A stretch of DNA of 64,000 nt from Rutidosis leptorrhynchoides (taxonomy: Eukaryota; Streptophyta; Magnoliopsida; Asterales; Asteraceae), in the NCBI RefSeq assembly GCF_046630445.1, contig NC_092339.1, positions 76,092,001-76,156,000 on the forward strand, read 5' to 3'. The position numbers and the translations under genes were made by a program. The notes under the pieces are model-generated. The model saw nothing but the letters and a program-made list of their open reading frames with translations. It made no database searches and was not told where the DNA came from. Shown one piece after another: positions 32,889 through 44,820 of the stretch (its first letter is position 1; every line of letters starts with the position of its first letter).

Positions 32889-33615
32889 GATTGGTATCAG
32901 AGCAGGTTGTTGTAGAGAACCAGGATTGCATTTTATGTGTGCCTTATACAATTAGGTACTTTAGCAATGTAGGACTACAACTTTCCTTGACCGTAGTGCC
33001 TTTACTTGTTGCCTTTAACTGTTAAATGCTACACTATGCTTTAGAAACTTTACTTATCTTAGAATGCCGAGCCAACCTAAGAATTCTGCTCACTTTCCTA
33101 AGTATTATCCAATTACGCCACCTCATTTAAATGCGACACCATGATTTCTAAAATTCTTGACATTCCTATGTCATCTATCATGGTTTTGTGTATTACATAT
33201 GTATTACATGAAATATTATCCATGATTTTTGAAACTACTATAATTGTTACTATTCATACTCGAACGTATATAACTCCCTGTTATATCACGTACCTATATG
33301 CCTTATACCTTTATGCATCAGTTTGCGAACCGGAAAATGTCATTGGGTTATCACAGTATACGAATTGAAAGTCTTTAATCGAAAGATTATTAGATTACAT
33401 ACTTATCATTTTATAATCTCGACACGTCATACTGCCATTATTGGAGTATAGACAAATCATATCTTATCATATCTATCCCAATAAACTTTGTCTAACACTT
33501 TTTCTAAATTTCCTCCGTAAATTATGAAAATCTTTTTGTTATATATACGTATTCAAGGAGAGAAATATATCATTCAGTATTCATTTCATATCAAACCCTA
33601 TTCCAAACATATAAT

Positions 33616-34167
33616 ATGGATTTCTCACCCGATTCTTCAAATTCCTCTAGTTCCGAAGACAGCATGACGGGGACCCAACAACCGATCAACTACCGTGATT
33701 TCTTCAGAAGATGGGGATGGGTTCGTGAAATACTCACCCTATGGAGAAACGAAGAAGGTACTCCTTATCTTGAGCCAAACTTACCACCAAACGTCAGAGT
33801 ACTCGATCCGCTTACCGGCGAACCTGTTCGTAATACCGTTTACACTCTTTTCGCAAGGATTTTTGGCCTCGAAGGTCGACTCGATGTAGCCCAAGACAGT
33901 ATTCGTCCTCTACTCCCAAATTCTAATCAGATAGGATTACTAGAAGAAGTTAGAAGACTTCGAACTAAATATCAAGAATTGACAAACCTTACGGAGGAAT
34001 GGGTAGAACAAATTCATAGACTCGAGCGTAAAGTAGAAACCCTGGAGGAAACGGTGCACGATTTGGAAGCTAGGCTCACACCTACTACCCAAGTACCACA
34101 AGCAACACCAGCAACACCACTAGTACCATCAGTACCACCAACATTACCAACACCACAAGAATTGTAA
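33616..34167 (+). CDS. Pre-gag open reading frame of the non-autonomous element (183 aa)
   Basis: It starts MDFSPDSSNSSSSEDSMTGT. A Ser/Asp-rich N-terminus is followed by a Trp/Arg-rich segment (YRDFFRRWGWVREILTLW). A clear coiled coil comes next (about residues 105-155, VEQIHRLERKVETLEETV), then a Pro/Thr tail. It lies where an accessory frame also sits in the element at 63225-63944, between primer site and gag. No enzyme motif or zinc knuckle is present. The function is unknown; RNA or particle association by the coiled coil is only a guess. Confidence 0.55.
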   Translation: MDFSPDSSNSSSSEDSMTGTQQPINYRDFFRRWGWVREILTLWRNEEGTPYLEPNLPPNVRVLDPLTGEPVRNTVYTLFARIFGLEGRLDVAQDSIRPLLPNSNQIGLLEEVRRLRTKYQELTNLTEEWVEQIHRLERKVETLEETVHDLEARLTPTTQVPQATPATPLVPSVPPTLPTPQEL

Positions 34168-36867
34168 GCACCATCAGCATCACCACCAACAGCATCAGCT
34201 TCATCAACAATAACATCCGCATCCCACGCCTCAACATCACACTCAGTACCTCAAACATCAATATCATACGCCCATAGATACCAAGGAATATTAGTAATAA
34301 TGAGTTAAGATGTATTGACTCATTATTCGCGAAGAATTATATATGTATACCTTATATATATATGATTTGGAACAATAATAAATCTTGTCGTACTAAGCAA
34401 TTACGTGTGAATCTCAACTAGTATGTACTACTTGGTTAATTCATATCACTAATATGCTATGATGTACACCCTTCGTTAATGACTTAACAATTGTTAATCA
34501 CTGCTTCAACACAATAAACTCCATTTCATAATAAATCAAGTGTAACGATGAATGTATTGATTCATAACTTCATTAGCGAAATATTTCGCGACAATTATGA
34601 AATCTCTAAAGGTTTTGGAGATTATTAATTCTCATTTCAATCGTAAATCAAATGAGTTTAATATTATATTAAATTCATGATTACATCTGAAGGAAAATAT
34701 ATATGTATGTATATTTTCATAAAGACTGTAATTAAAACTCTTTTGTACAAACTGTTAATTGTGAAAATATTTTAACGGGTAGGTAATACCCTAGAAATAT
34801 TTATATCTCACATTAATATATTACATTGTACATTTTTCAATTCTGATTCTCATGAATTGTATTCATTCATATTTTATGATGAATTATCATATCAAACCAC
34901 TAAAATTATCATTCATTACTTTTAAAATCAATAACGCCTATTCGTTAACCATTAGATCCGTTGACGATTACAATCAGCGTTTAATCATCTAAAAATAAAA
35001 TTTCTTGAAACCATTGATAACCGAAGATTCAAATATGACTGCATTAAATGCAGAGGAAACAGCAAAATTGTAGAAGGTCTTAAGGGCCAAAAGTTTGATG
35101 ATAAAGAATGGTATAAGCTCAGATTTGGAACTAAAAAACGGATTGAGCAAACTATGAAGGAGGCTGTGGACAAATCACAAAGATTAAATCTGCCTTCAAA
35201 GAATCCAAACGATTCAATATCTGCTGAAGTCATCAACGAATACTTTGCCCCTGACTCTAAACCTTTACGGACAAATCTTCTTTATCATCCTTCGATCTTA
35301 GAAATTCTAAGATATCACCGTATCTTTCGTTATAAATATCCTCTATATTTCTGAAAATATCTTTATAACGATTCTTGTCCGCAATTAATTATCTCTTTGC
35401 CATAACTTTATCACATCATAAAGGAAACTGTTTTAGTTTCTATATTCAAGTTTAAATTATAAATGTTTTGAAGAAGTGTTGGGAATTGAAGCATGAGTTA
35501 GTATAATATAATGACGTCAGGCCAACGTGATTATATTACAGTAAGCCATGATAAATTTTTAATGGAAGATGATGATTCATAAACTTTATAATCATTATTT
35601 GCCATGTTACACGACTCTTACATTCTACTTAAATCTCTAAACATATCAAGGACATATTTTCTTGATAGTTCTATCTTTTCCGAATATTCTGGTAATTTGA
35701 CAAATCAAATCGTGCTATTACCTTTCCTTTCTGCTTTGTATATTATGATCATTCAAAACTTCATACCTACAAATTCTGGACCATTACTCGCTTTACTTAG
35801 AGTCGAGAGGAGAATAAAAAGGCAAAGAGCTTCGACATATAAGGGAAAATATAAAGCCTGATAACGACACCGAAATTACAAACCGTGTATATCAATGCGT
35901 ATAGCGACATAAAGACACAGGAGAATTAAAAACACTATAATCCCAAGATAAAAGTAGAAAAAAACAAATTCCTCTGGTGGTAAATGAAAAAGAAGAATGA
36001 CTGAAACAATAGTCAGAAAGATATCCAGGATAAGAAATGGATAGAGCATTTTCACAATCTTTGGAAGTATGAATTGAGGAAGAAAGTATAGAAGTGGTGA
36101 AGATAATGAAATGGAAGAAGCTAATTTATAGCGAAATTCTAGACACGACAATCGAGACAATTCACCGCATTTAATTAAAGAAAATCCTAATTTTCTTAAT
36201 TACCGGAGAATCAAATCTTATAAAGATTATGAAGATTTCTTTAAATCCCTTGAATTACGGAAATCAACTTTAACCATATCAAAAGTTAAGGTGAACATTT
36301 AATTTCTTCATTTCACTCTTTTGTGATAGTTTCATTTATACTCTTTCTATAATCGAATCGTTTTATCCATATTATTTAATGTCGATAAAACTCTATTTTT
36401 CAACTCATATTCATCATTCTTGTTATAAAGAATGACGGTCTCTATCAAATTTCATGATTATGATTTTCATGAACTCCTCTCTATTTTGTCTACCCTAATA
36501 TTGTGGCATAAACGTTCAAGGTTTAAATAAGCTCACTATTATTCATCACACATTTCATGTATATTGAAATGCTTGTATAACATCATCATCTCTTTCTGAG
36601 GAAAATCTAATCAATGACACTCTTGTTAAATCCTTTAGATAACCTCCGCATTAATAATAAAATGTACTTCGTAGAATTTATGGATTATAAGATTTAAACG
36701 CTAGAAACAAAACAATATCCTATTAGTTGGAATTCACGAAAGGCCTCGAGCATACCTGGGAACGTGAAGACCAAATAAAACGAAAATATCCTCACCTGTT
36801 TACAAACAACGCCGACTGATGGCAACAACTAAATTTCGGGACGAAATTTCTATTAACAGGGGGATAC
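34168..36867 (+). other. Internal region of the non-autonomous element without recognised gag-pol
   Basis: AT-rich DNA with short frames, including one with a charged segment around 35095-35255 (KKRIEQTMKEAVDKSQRL). A minus-strand frame at 35876-36160 is hydrophobic. None matches a family I know. The last 100 bases resemble the 3' end of chromodomain-type pol. Confidence 0.4.
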
Positions 36868-39071
36868 TGTGACAACCCGTAAATTTCCGGCAAAATTTAA
36901 ACAAAAATCTTTATATGATTTCATTTAACCTCGACTAATTCCGACGATTCACGAACAATTATTTGTAAATAATTACGCATTAATTTGATATATTAATATT
37001 ATTATTATTAATATCCTTTTTAAACAAGATATCAATAATTAATATCTTTATTATCAGTATTGTTATTATGAATAAAAAAAATATTGACAAATATTCTTGG
37101 AAAAGTAGTAAATCAATTTGTTTATTTTAAAAAAAAATATATATAAAAAAAATCCTTAAAATAAATGATTTTTTTTAATAAAATAAATAAATAAATAAAT
37201 AAATTACTTTTTAATTAAAAATTATAATGGAAAACTACTTTTATTATTTTATTTTGTGCATTATCCCATGACCTAACATTTAATACTTTTGAATTTTAAA
37301 ATCCCATTAAAAATTAAAATATTTCTTTTTCTTTTAATTATTTTATTCTTTTTACCTAATTTTTTCAAGTATAAATACCCCTCATTTCTCATTCAAACTC
37401 ACACCAAAATTTCTCTCATTCTCTCTTTGAAGAATTACTACTAGTAAGTATTCTTTTCTTACTTTTTACTTTTTACTTTTTACTTTTTACTATTTACTTC
37501 GATTTTTTTTACCGAAACATGTAAATAATGTTATAAATTATATGCAATTAAAATTAAAATAAATAACATGTTATAATTAGTAATATATGTTACTAAAAAT
37601 TATAAAAGTATTTTTATGAATTAATATATAGGAGTTATAATTAAAATCGAATTAATGAATATATATGTACGCACCTAACGTGAAGGTTATAATTAAAGAT
37701 AGCGTACAAAGACTACAAACATCACCGCTACTTGTGGCCTAGGGTGATCCTTGTTACCATTATGGGACGCTTGTGGATCTCGAATGCCAAGACTTAGATT
37801 CTGGTCAAGAGATCCTGGGCCGCTCGGTAACAATAGATCATTCGAGTGACTTGCATGTTAGCGACGAAGTTTGGGCGAGATTGTACAACATCTTTGTTAA
37901 GAATTATAACCCGAACATTCTTAAACTAGAAGCTTACTATAAGTGAAAGTTTTTCACAAATAGTAGGTTTCCAAAAATAGAAACTTTTGAGAAATAGGAA
38001 GTTTTCTCGAAAACCGTCACTGTCAATATAGTTGCTATATTAATAAACATACTTTATGTCAAGTTAGACATTAACTAATCAAACGTTATACCTCAAGGTT
38101 GATATCCAGATCACTTACTTGCTTTACTTTCCTTCTTGCGTGGAATACTTCAACTGCTATTTAATGTGAGTTTTCATAGCTCCCTTTTTATCTATATTTT
38201 TGGGCTGAGAATACATGCGCAACTTTTATAACTGTTTTACACGTATCAACTATTAAACTGTGATATGTTGGGCTATGACCAGCAAGTCCCCAACCGAAAA
38301 GTATAAACGATAACTTGTTACGGGGCAAACTTGAAAGTCTAGTCTAAATACAAGTACCAACTATTAAACTGTGATATGTTGGGCTATGACCAGCAAGTCC
38401 CCAACCGACAAGTATAAACGATAACTTGTTACGGGGCAAACTTGAAAGTCTAGTCTAAATATCAGTACCAACTGTTAAAACTATGCTATACCCGGCTATG
38501 TCCGACTAAGTCCCTACAGTGATTTTTTAATTGCTGCGGCATTCTTAATTATTGGGGATAGGCCTATCGGGAGTAACGTTCCCTATACATTTGACTAAGT
38601 CTTTGTATTACTTGATAATGAAATTAAACGACAAGGACAGAACAACTTGTCACGGGGCAAACTTGAACGTTTAGTCTAAATATCACGCACTGGCATAACT
38701 TTTTGATCCTGCGGGAGATCAACTTGACTGGATCCGAGTGATCTACTTATGAAAACAAATCTTGTGGTCTAACACTATTACTGAAATCATTATTTATGAC
38801 AAACCTATGAACTCACTCAACCTCGTGTTGACTTTTTAAGCATGTTTATTCTCAGGTACTTGAATATTGTTTCCGCTGTATATCTACTGCTTTGATGATG
38901 ATTGCTTGCAATGCTTGGAGTCTTCATTACATATCATATCAATCAAAGACATATTTATCTTCCGCTGCAAAAACTCAACAAAACGTCTCATGTAGAGTCG
39001 TTCTCGTTTATACAACTGTGATTTGATATAATTAGACACAAATACCCCAGGCCCTATTTGGGGGTGTCACA
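36868..39071 (+). repeat. 3' LTR of the non-autonomous element
   Basis: Near-identical to the 5' LTR, differing by a few substitutions and homopolymer-length changes. The putative LTR intron occupies 38166-38855 with the same length (690 bases) as in the 5' copy. Confidence 0.92.
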
Positions 39072-39373
39072 GCAATACCGCCAAAGATCATAATAAACCG
39101 CGCAGATAGCTTCTCACTCCCGCACACCCCTGTAATTAACCTTTGAACAAATCAAGCCGCATGTGAAATGAACCCATGACATCGGATAATTATGTATTGA
39201 TCAACAGAGGAGAGTCGCGAATTCTATTTGAGAACTAGAAATTAACAAGAATTATCTGAATGATGTATCATTACTAAATGAATTTTTTTGGTGTGTACTT
39301 TGTGTTAAACGGTAAGTATCAAATAAAATCTAATCTATTTTTATATATTATTATTTATGTTTAATACTTATCG

Positions 39374-39737
39374 AACGACTCTATTTTTGAGTTAACAGCG
39401 AGCGTCGATTTATTGGCGTCTTGACTGTCGTTTAGAGCCTAAATTAAATTCCAGGCAAGATTTAAAACCCATGAAAATTTAATTCTACCATTTTCATAGC
39501 GTCTCAATTTTATTTTTAAGTTTACTTTACTATTTAAAAAAAATTTACTTATTGGCCGAAGGTCCATTTGGAAGCAATCTTTTTATCTGTCGAATAGAGA
39601 GAGATGACTTTCTCTACTTTTGAGAGTGTTTCACTCTGGGTGGAGAAAGACTTGTTTTTATTCTCGGATAGGGGATTGATTGTCTACATATCACGTCTCC
39701 TATACACCACTCATGTAGTATTGAGTTTTGTTGTTGT
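39374..39737 (+). mobile_element. SINE-like retroposon with TTG tail and 16-bp target duplication
   Basis: A 364-base insertion ends in GAGTTTTGTTGTTGTTG, like the (TTG)n tail of the tobacco TS SINE group. It is flanked by the direct repeat TGTTTAATACTTATCG at 39358-39373 and 39738-39753. The long variable-size duplication and simple tail are retroposition hallmarks. A tRNA head could not be recognised, so the class of the 5' part is open. Confidence 0.7.
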
Positions 39738-39753
39738 TGTTTAATACTTATCG

Positions 39754-40738
39754 TTTCACTTTATAGTTATCTTTTTTTATATAATATTAATTAAATTAAT
39801 TAATATCCATAATAATTAAATATTCTATTATTTAAAAAAAATTAGGTATTAGGTATTAATGAATGTATCATGTTATTATGAAGTATACATTAACAAAATC
39901 TCTAAAAGTGAATTTCACATGTATTAAACAATTTACTTACTATATTTTTGTAATTCAAATTAGTTTCTTCATTTTCAAGGTGTATAAATAATTAAATATC
40001 TCAAAGGAAGTAGAAATAACGTGCAAGATCTTATATTAGTGGCAACTTATATATACTATCTTTGTAATATATATCCAAGATCCAAGATAATAAAATGACT
40101 CAAAATAAAATACTTAGCAAACTCATGAACTTTGACCTAACTTGAAAAATTAAATTTGTTAAAAAGTGACTAGCGATGATTATAATGTATGATTGTATAT
40201 CCGCCAAAGATGAATTGTAGATAGAATGTTTATACGTATCAGATATAAGTTTCGAATAGAATTAATTGTATGTACACAGATGATTATTGCTAATTCTTGA
40301 GCATACGAGATGAAAGATAAAGTTTATTCGTGATATAAACGGTCTATTATTCAGGCTATCTTGTGACTGATTTTTATTTTTTTTTATAACCACTCAAGAT
40401 GCAATGTTAGTAAATTTGAATTTGACAAACATACAAGGTAGTAAACTTACTTTAGGTAATTAAATCTAGATAACCACAAGATTGACAAATCAATGGATCT
40501 TTTGATGAATAAATAATTTTTATTAAGTCACCACCAATTTGATTAATCAATATTGAATCAATACAACATTTTGTTGATAAATATATATAAATAGACACCA
40601 TGAAAATTACTTCTCATGACCAGAAAAAAATGAATGAGTTTCATAATTACAATTTGTCAGAACATATGTATATATAATTTGCATTTTAGTTTAAGTTATT
40701 TAGCAAAAATCAGGAAATGTACAAAAATTTCCTCATCT
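39754..40738. other. Intergenic downstream of the bHLH gene
   Basis: AT-rich and without a recognised gene or repeat boundary. The part next to 40739 should be the 3' UTR of the bHLH gene. Confidence 0.3.
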
Positions 40739-42109
40739 TTAAGATTGTGAAAGCTTCTGGTACAGACCCATGTCCATTCCATTGTAAGCTATAGGAGCAT
40801 ACATCCACATTTCATCTGAGCTCAACAACTGCATAAAGTTCACCAAAACATGAAATAATAAATACGAGTAATATCAAATAAAACGATCAATAAAACAATG
40901 CAACGACATCACAATTAATTAATATTAAAATCATCTATTGTTAATTAGTATACCTTAATTTGAAGCTGCAAGAACTTGACATATTGGACAGCTTCTTCAA
41001 GCATTGTGCTAATATCAACCTTAGTTCCGTTTGGTACCAAGTTCTGAAGGACTTTCAATCTCTCATTAATCCTCTCTCTTCGTTTCTGTTAATCGAGCAA
41101 AACGCCATGTTAGATTATCGCGCAATTTCATATAAACAAAGAATACGATTGATTCATATTAAGTAATAATCATATATATCTAATATAAACACGCGTACCC
41201 TTGCATAAAGGCTTTGAGGATCAGTGGCTGCACCTCGACCAGCTCTAGTTTTCCAGGTCGAATTTTCACCGCCTCCATTCAAATCATCCTCCGAACTACA
41301 AGAACTTGAGCTCGCAATTGGCGCATTTACAACTGCTTTTTTGTTATCTGTATCATCTACATTATTCTCGTTGATATTTTCAGTAGCATCCGTCGCCTTT
41401 TGTTTCTTCTTTGGTTGCACTTTCTTTACATTTTTCTGTTATTAAAAGAAGAATATTTTATTAGACTTTTTCAAAAGATATTTTAATTTAAGTCCACAAC
41501 CTCGCAATGACTAAATAAAAAATTAACACTCACATTAACTCGTGTAACCCTAGTTTTCTTTTTTGGATTCTTCTTTTCGTCATTGACTTTATCTTCAACT
41601 GCATCTGGTGATTCGACCATTTCGAGTTTCCTTTTTAAGGTGTGTTGATCAGAAATTGGGACCAACTGATCATCTTGTTTCATACAACGCGTTTCGTCCA
41701 CTGAATCGTCTGCAGAAAGGACTTGGGCTAGTAATGATGAGATGTTATAGTTTTCATCAAAAACATGAACTTGATCATGATTATACGCGCCATTTGTTGG
41801 TACGTTAACGTTATAACCAGCACTAGAATTGTTGCTAGCTTCTTGAGAGAAATAATGGTAGAAATTTGGATTAATATTTTCGTTATTATAGCCAAAACCA
41901 TGATCTTCGATGAACAACGAATTGGAATTGTTAGCTTCAGTCATAACAGATGAAACCATAGAAGGAATATCAAATTTTAACCCATGATCTTGTTGATGAT
42001 CATTTGAAAACAAATCATGGTTGGAGAAATGATCTGAATCTTGATCACCGGCGAAAAGTTTGCTTAAACATTCCCATTCTTCATTTGAAAAGCTACCAAA
42101 AGTTTCCAT
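40739..42109 (-). CDS. RSL4: RSL class II bHLH transcription factor (RSL4/RSL2-like), 4 exons
   Basis: Exons: 42109-41534, 41435-41199, 41085-40954, 40828-40739, all GT-AG and phase 0; 344 aa. The N-terminus [19 protein letters not shown] is typical of the RSL group. An acidic/Asn-rich middle and a Lys-rich stretch ([21 protein letters not shown]) follow. The bHLH starts at [20 protein letters not shown], with [17 protein letters not shown] and [19 protein letters not shown]. The end [16 protein letters not shown] is a hallmark of RSL proteins. RSL4/RSL2 drive root-hair growth in Arabidopsis under RHD6/RSL1. An upstream in-frame Met (42139) is less likely as start. RSL4 versus RSL2 cannot be settled here; the neighbouring genes favour RSL4. 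Confidence 0.9.
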
Positions 42110-42205
42110 CTTTTTGTAAAAATGGATTAGAGGACACAATTAAGATGATAATGTTTATAGAAGATGGCTTTTAAATGTGTTGGGAGATGGAGATGTTGGG
42201 AAACA

Positions 42206-42213
42206 TATTTATA
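42206..42213 (-). promoter_or_regulatory. TATA box of the bHLH gene
   Basis: TATAAATA on the minus strand, about 97 bases upstream of the start codon at 42109. Position and match are good for a plant core promoter. Confidence 0.6.
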
Positions 42214-43399
42214 CCCTTTATGAGAAATACTTGATTAATTAATTGCTAATGATTTGGTTATTGGTACTTGGTTGTTCTCTTCTGTATTTATGTGTATTTA
42301 AAATTATGAGTCCACTGTGGGACATATATAGCTATCAAGCAAAGTACAATACATGACATAATCAGGGAACTTGAGCTTAAAATTGTTTATTTATTTAGTT
42401 TTCTGTTCGACAAAAATAACAAAAATAGATAACAATGTCACTTCATCGAAAAATGATGGAAGCAACAGGATACAAAGAAAACTGTTAGGCTCGGGAACAT
42501 TAAATCAACACTATTAGACAAGCTAAACATTAACTACAACCGAGTCCAACCTGTTAAAAAAATTAATAAAAAATTGAACGACTAAATAAGGACATACTGT
42601 AAAAGACAAGCTACAAAAGTCATAAACTACAAACGTCAACAAAGAAAAAATAAGACAAACATTCCAACAAAGAGTGTAACAAACGACACATACAAAAACA
42701 ACAGACGTCTCATCCGACTACTTGCGTTTCCGATTCCTGATAATCGGTTTTACCACAAAACCATCGACTGTGAGGTGATTGAATCCTTTGTCGAACGATT
42801 TTCAAACGAATAGAGTGACGAAACGTTACTAATTATAGTACCCGACGACGAGGAATCAACCCTTTGTTTAATGATATATTCATTTTTTTGGATATAAATA
42901 ACTAATGTGTGGTTAATTAAAACTAGATGTTAATTCATTTTACATTTGTATTCATTTTTTTGGATCTAAGAAGTTAATTGGAGACTTGGCCTTATAATAT
43001 GTTGATATTTGGATGTTAAGAAGCATATTACATTTGTATGTGAATATGCGAAACCTTATACTTTGTATGCTACATGTGTCGTAAAACGATGTGTCTGGAT
43101 TCTGTCCAAATCCGAACACTTGACTTTCGTGCTAAAACTGTACAAATTGGCTTAACAAAAAGCTTAGATCTTTTTACCACTTAAACTTTGGGATGTTAGT
43201 GATTATCTTCCACTGGTCATGTGTCAATTTCATTTTTCTAGAATAAATGATAAATGAAACAAAACTGCTGCACGTGCAGAAACTAAGTTGGTGAAAATCG
43301 TATGTAACTTGAGTTATAGAAATCATTTGAGGGCATGGTTAGACTTTTTAGAAATCTTATACTCGGTAACATTTTCTTTTGATCTGGAGTGAACCACAT
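42214..43399. other. Upstream region of the bHLH gene
   Basis: AT-rich. A palindromic G-box core CACGTG lies at 43271-43276, about 1.16 kb upstream of the start codon. No convincing root-hair cis element was found. The part at 42420-42860 has different composition and may be an old repeat, without boundaries. Confidence 0.3.
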
Positions 43400-44280
43400 T
43401 ACCATGATTTATAAATTGTGATTTATGCTTGTTGATTTGCATGACTTGCATGAACACGTATGACACGATAACTAGTAAACACGTAAATGACAAACGGTGA
43501 TCTAAAACTTGTTAGTTGACCTAGGGTTGACTCATTGACCAAGATTGCATAAACTACTGATGTATTTGACTTTTTTGACCACTTTGACCAAGTTTTACTT
43601 TTGTTGACTTGCATGAACTGTGTTGACTATGTGTTGACTTTTACAACCTTATCGAGTCGGAATGAGCTATAGGACAACATGTACAATATGGAGTAACATA
43701 GTGTGATATTATAAACTTACTTGAACAATCTAAATGATTAGGTTGTGTTACACGATAGTAATCGTCCGGTTTACTTACTGCTTTAGACTATCATTTACCG
43801 TGAACACAAGGGGAGTCTATAGTCCCACTTTTACTTACTTATTCTGGGATGAGAATACACGTTGTTTACAAATGCTTTTACTTTTGACATGAGTACTAGT
43901 ATATATTAGTTATTGTTCGGAAACCTCTTAGCTTGAATACTTTAATTACCTTTTGGTAAGCGCGAACTAGATGGACAGATCCATTCGGTTAGACAAGCCT
44001 CACCCTACTAAACGTGGGTGCATATTCTTCGTAAAATTTTACACTCGAACAAGTGTATGCGGTATATAGGGTAAAAGATAAGCGTAGTTATAAACTACTC
44101 ATGGTGTTAATTTAGTATTTAAGTGCTCATAAGCGTAGTTATAAACAGCTCGTGTTTGGCTTGTTTCCGAGGTCGTAACTTGATTTTATCGTTTTCCCTC
44201 TAGATGTTTCGTTTTAAGTCCGTTTTTTTCGATTCTTTTTCATTGCCTTTGTAATTACTAAACCTACAATATAAAGCAAA
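43400..44280 (+). mobile_element. Ty3/Gypsy-type LTR fragment
   Basis: It shares landmarks with the other long LTRs, notably GGGATGAGAATACACG at 43846-43861 followed by the same order of GCGCGAAC... and GATGGACAGATCCATT-type blocks. It looks truncated on both sides and is diverged. It is a fossil. Confidence 0.45.
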
Positions 44281-44389
44281 TAAATGCCTATTTTTTGATA
44301 AAGTTTGGATCTTTATTATTTTTTGGGACTAATATTGAGCGTAAAAACATGTCTTTTTGGACGATACCAACAACATAACAAATGGGTCA

Positions 44390-44820
44390 GATTTGCAACT
44401 AACCCAATTTAACAGCACTGACACTCGCACGACTCACTCACTCATTTTAACGAGTGAGATCTCGTTCACATGGATGAGTTCTGATTCGTGCGGATGACAC
44501 GTCAAGTCTAACAAGTGGCCTTCAATATCATTCGTGTGGTCCACACTCCTTCGTTCGAATGAAGGGCTCATTCGCACGAGCCACATGTGGTTCGCACGAG
44601 GGATCACAACAATACCTTCGTATGAATTACCATTTGGGTCGTACGGCCCACCATCTCACTCGCACGAGTGAGATGTCATTCATACGGACCACATGACATT
44701 ACAGGAATTCAAACACTGATGGTCGCTCGCACGAACCACCACTGGTTCCCACGAACGAGGCACTGGTTCCCACGGACGAGGCCTTCGTTCGCGCGAACAA
44801 CGAACCTGCAAGAATGGCAG
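44390..44820 (-). mobile_element. LTR-like sequence rich in CGCACGAG palindromes (left part)
   Basis: More GC-rich than its surroundings, with many degenerate copies of a palindromic motif (CTCACTCGCACGAGTGAG, TTCGCACGAG, GTTCGCGCGAAC). It appears to continue at 47294 after the solo LTR, ending at 47934 with a TGTAACAACC terminus on the minus strand. Read as one old LTR split by a later insertion. Confidence 0.4.

Larger units (their letters stand above)
30691..39071 (+). mobile_element. Non-autonomous Ty3/Gypsy-type LTR element, young
   Basis: A whole-looking element of about 8.4 kb. Two LTRs (30691-32888, 36868-39071) are near-identical by eye, starting TGTGATAACCC/TGTGACAACCC and ending GTGTCA-type. 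A tRNA-iMet primer site TGGTATCAGAGC lies at 32892-32903, and a purine tract AACAGGGGGATAC precedes the right LTR. Flanks GCAAC/GCAAT fit a 5-bp duplication with one change. The interior is only about 4 kb: a 183-aa frame near the 5' end, then unassigned DNA. It closes with a short remnant of the pol 3' end (HTWEREDQIKRKYPHLF type, about 36750-36810). Gag, protease, RT and most of the integrase are absent. Confidence 0.9.

Noticed and set aside
32892-32903. tRNA gene suggested by TGGTATCAGAGC
   Set aside because: It is the retroelement primer-binding site complementary to initiator tRNA-Met, at the expected place after the LTR.
34085-34267. Leu/Val/Met-rich minus-strand frame
   Set aside because: It is the antisense of a Pro/Thr/Ala-coding simple-repeat stretch at the end of the 183-aa frame.
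43271-43276. G-box CACGTG as a root-hair regulatory element of the bHLH gene
   Set aside because: It lies more than 1.1 kb upstream and the surrounding bases do not fit the root-hair element consensus I recall.
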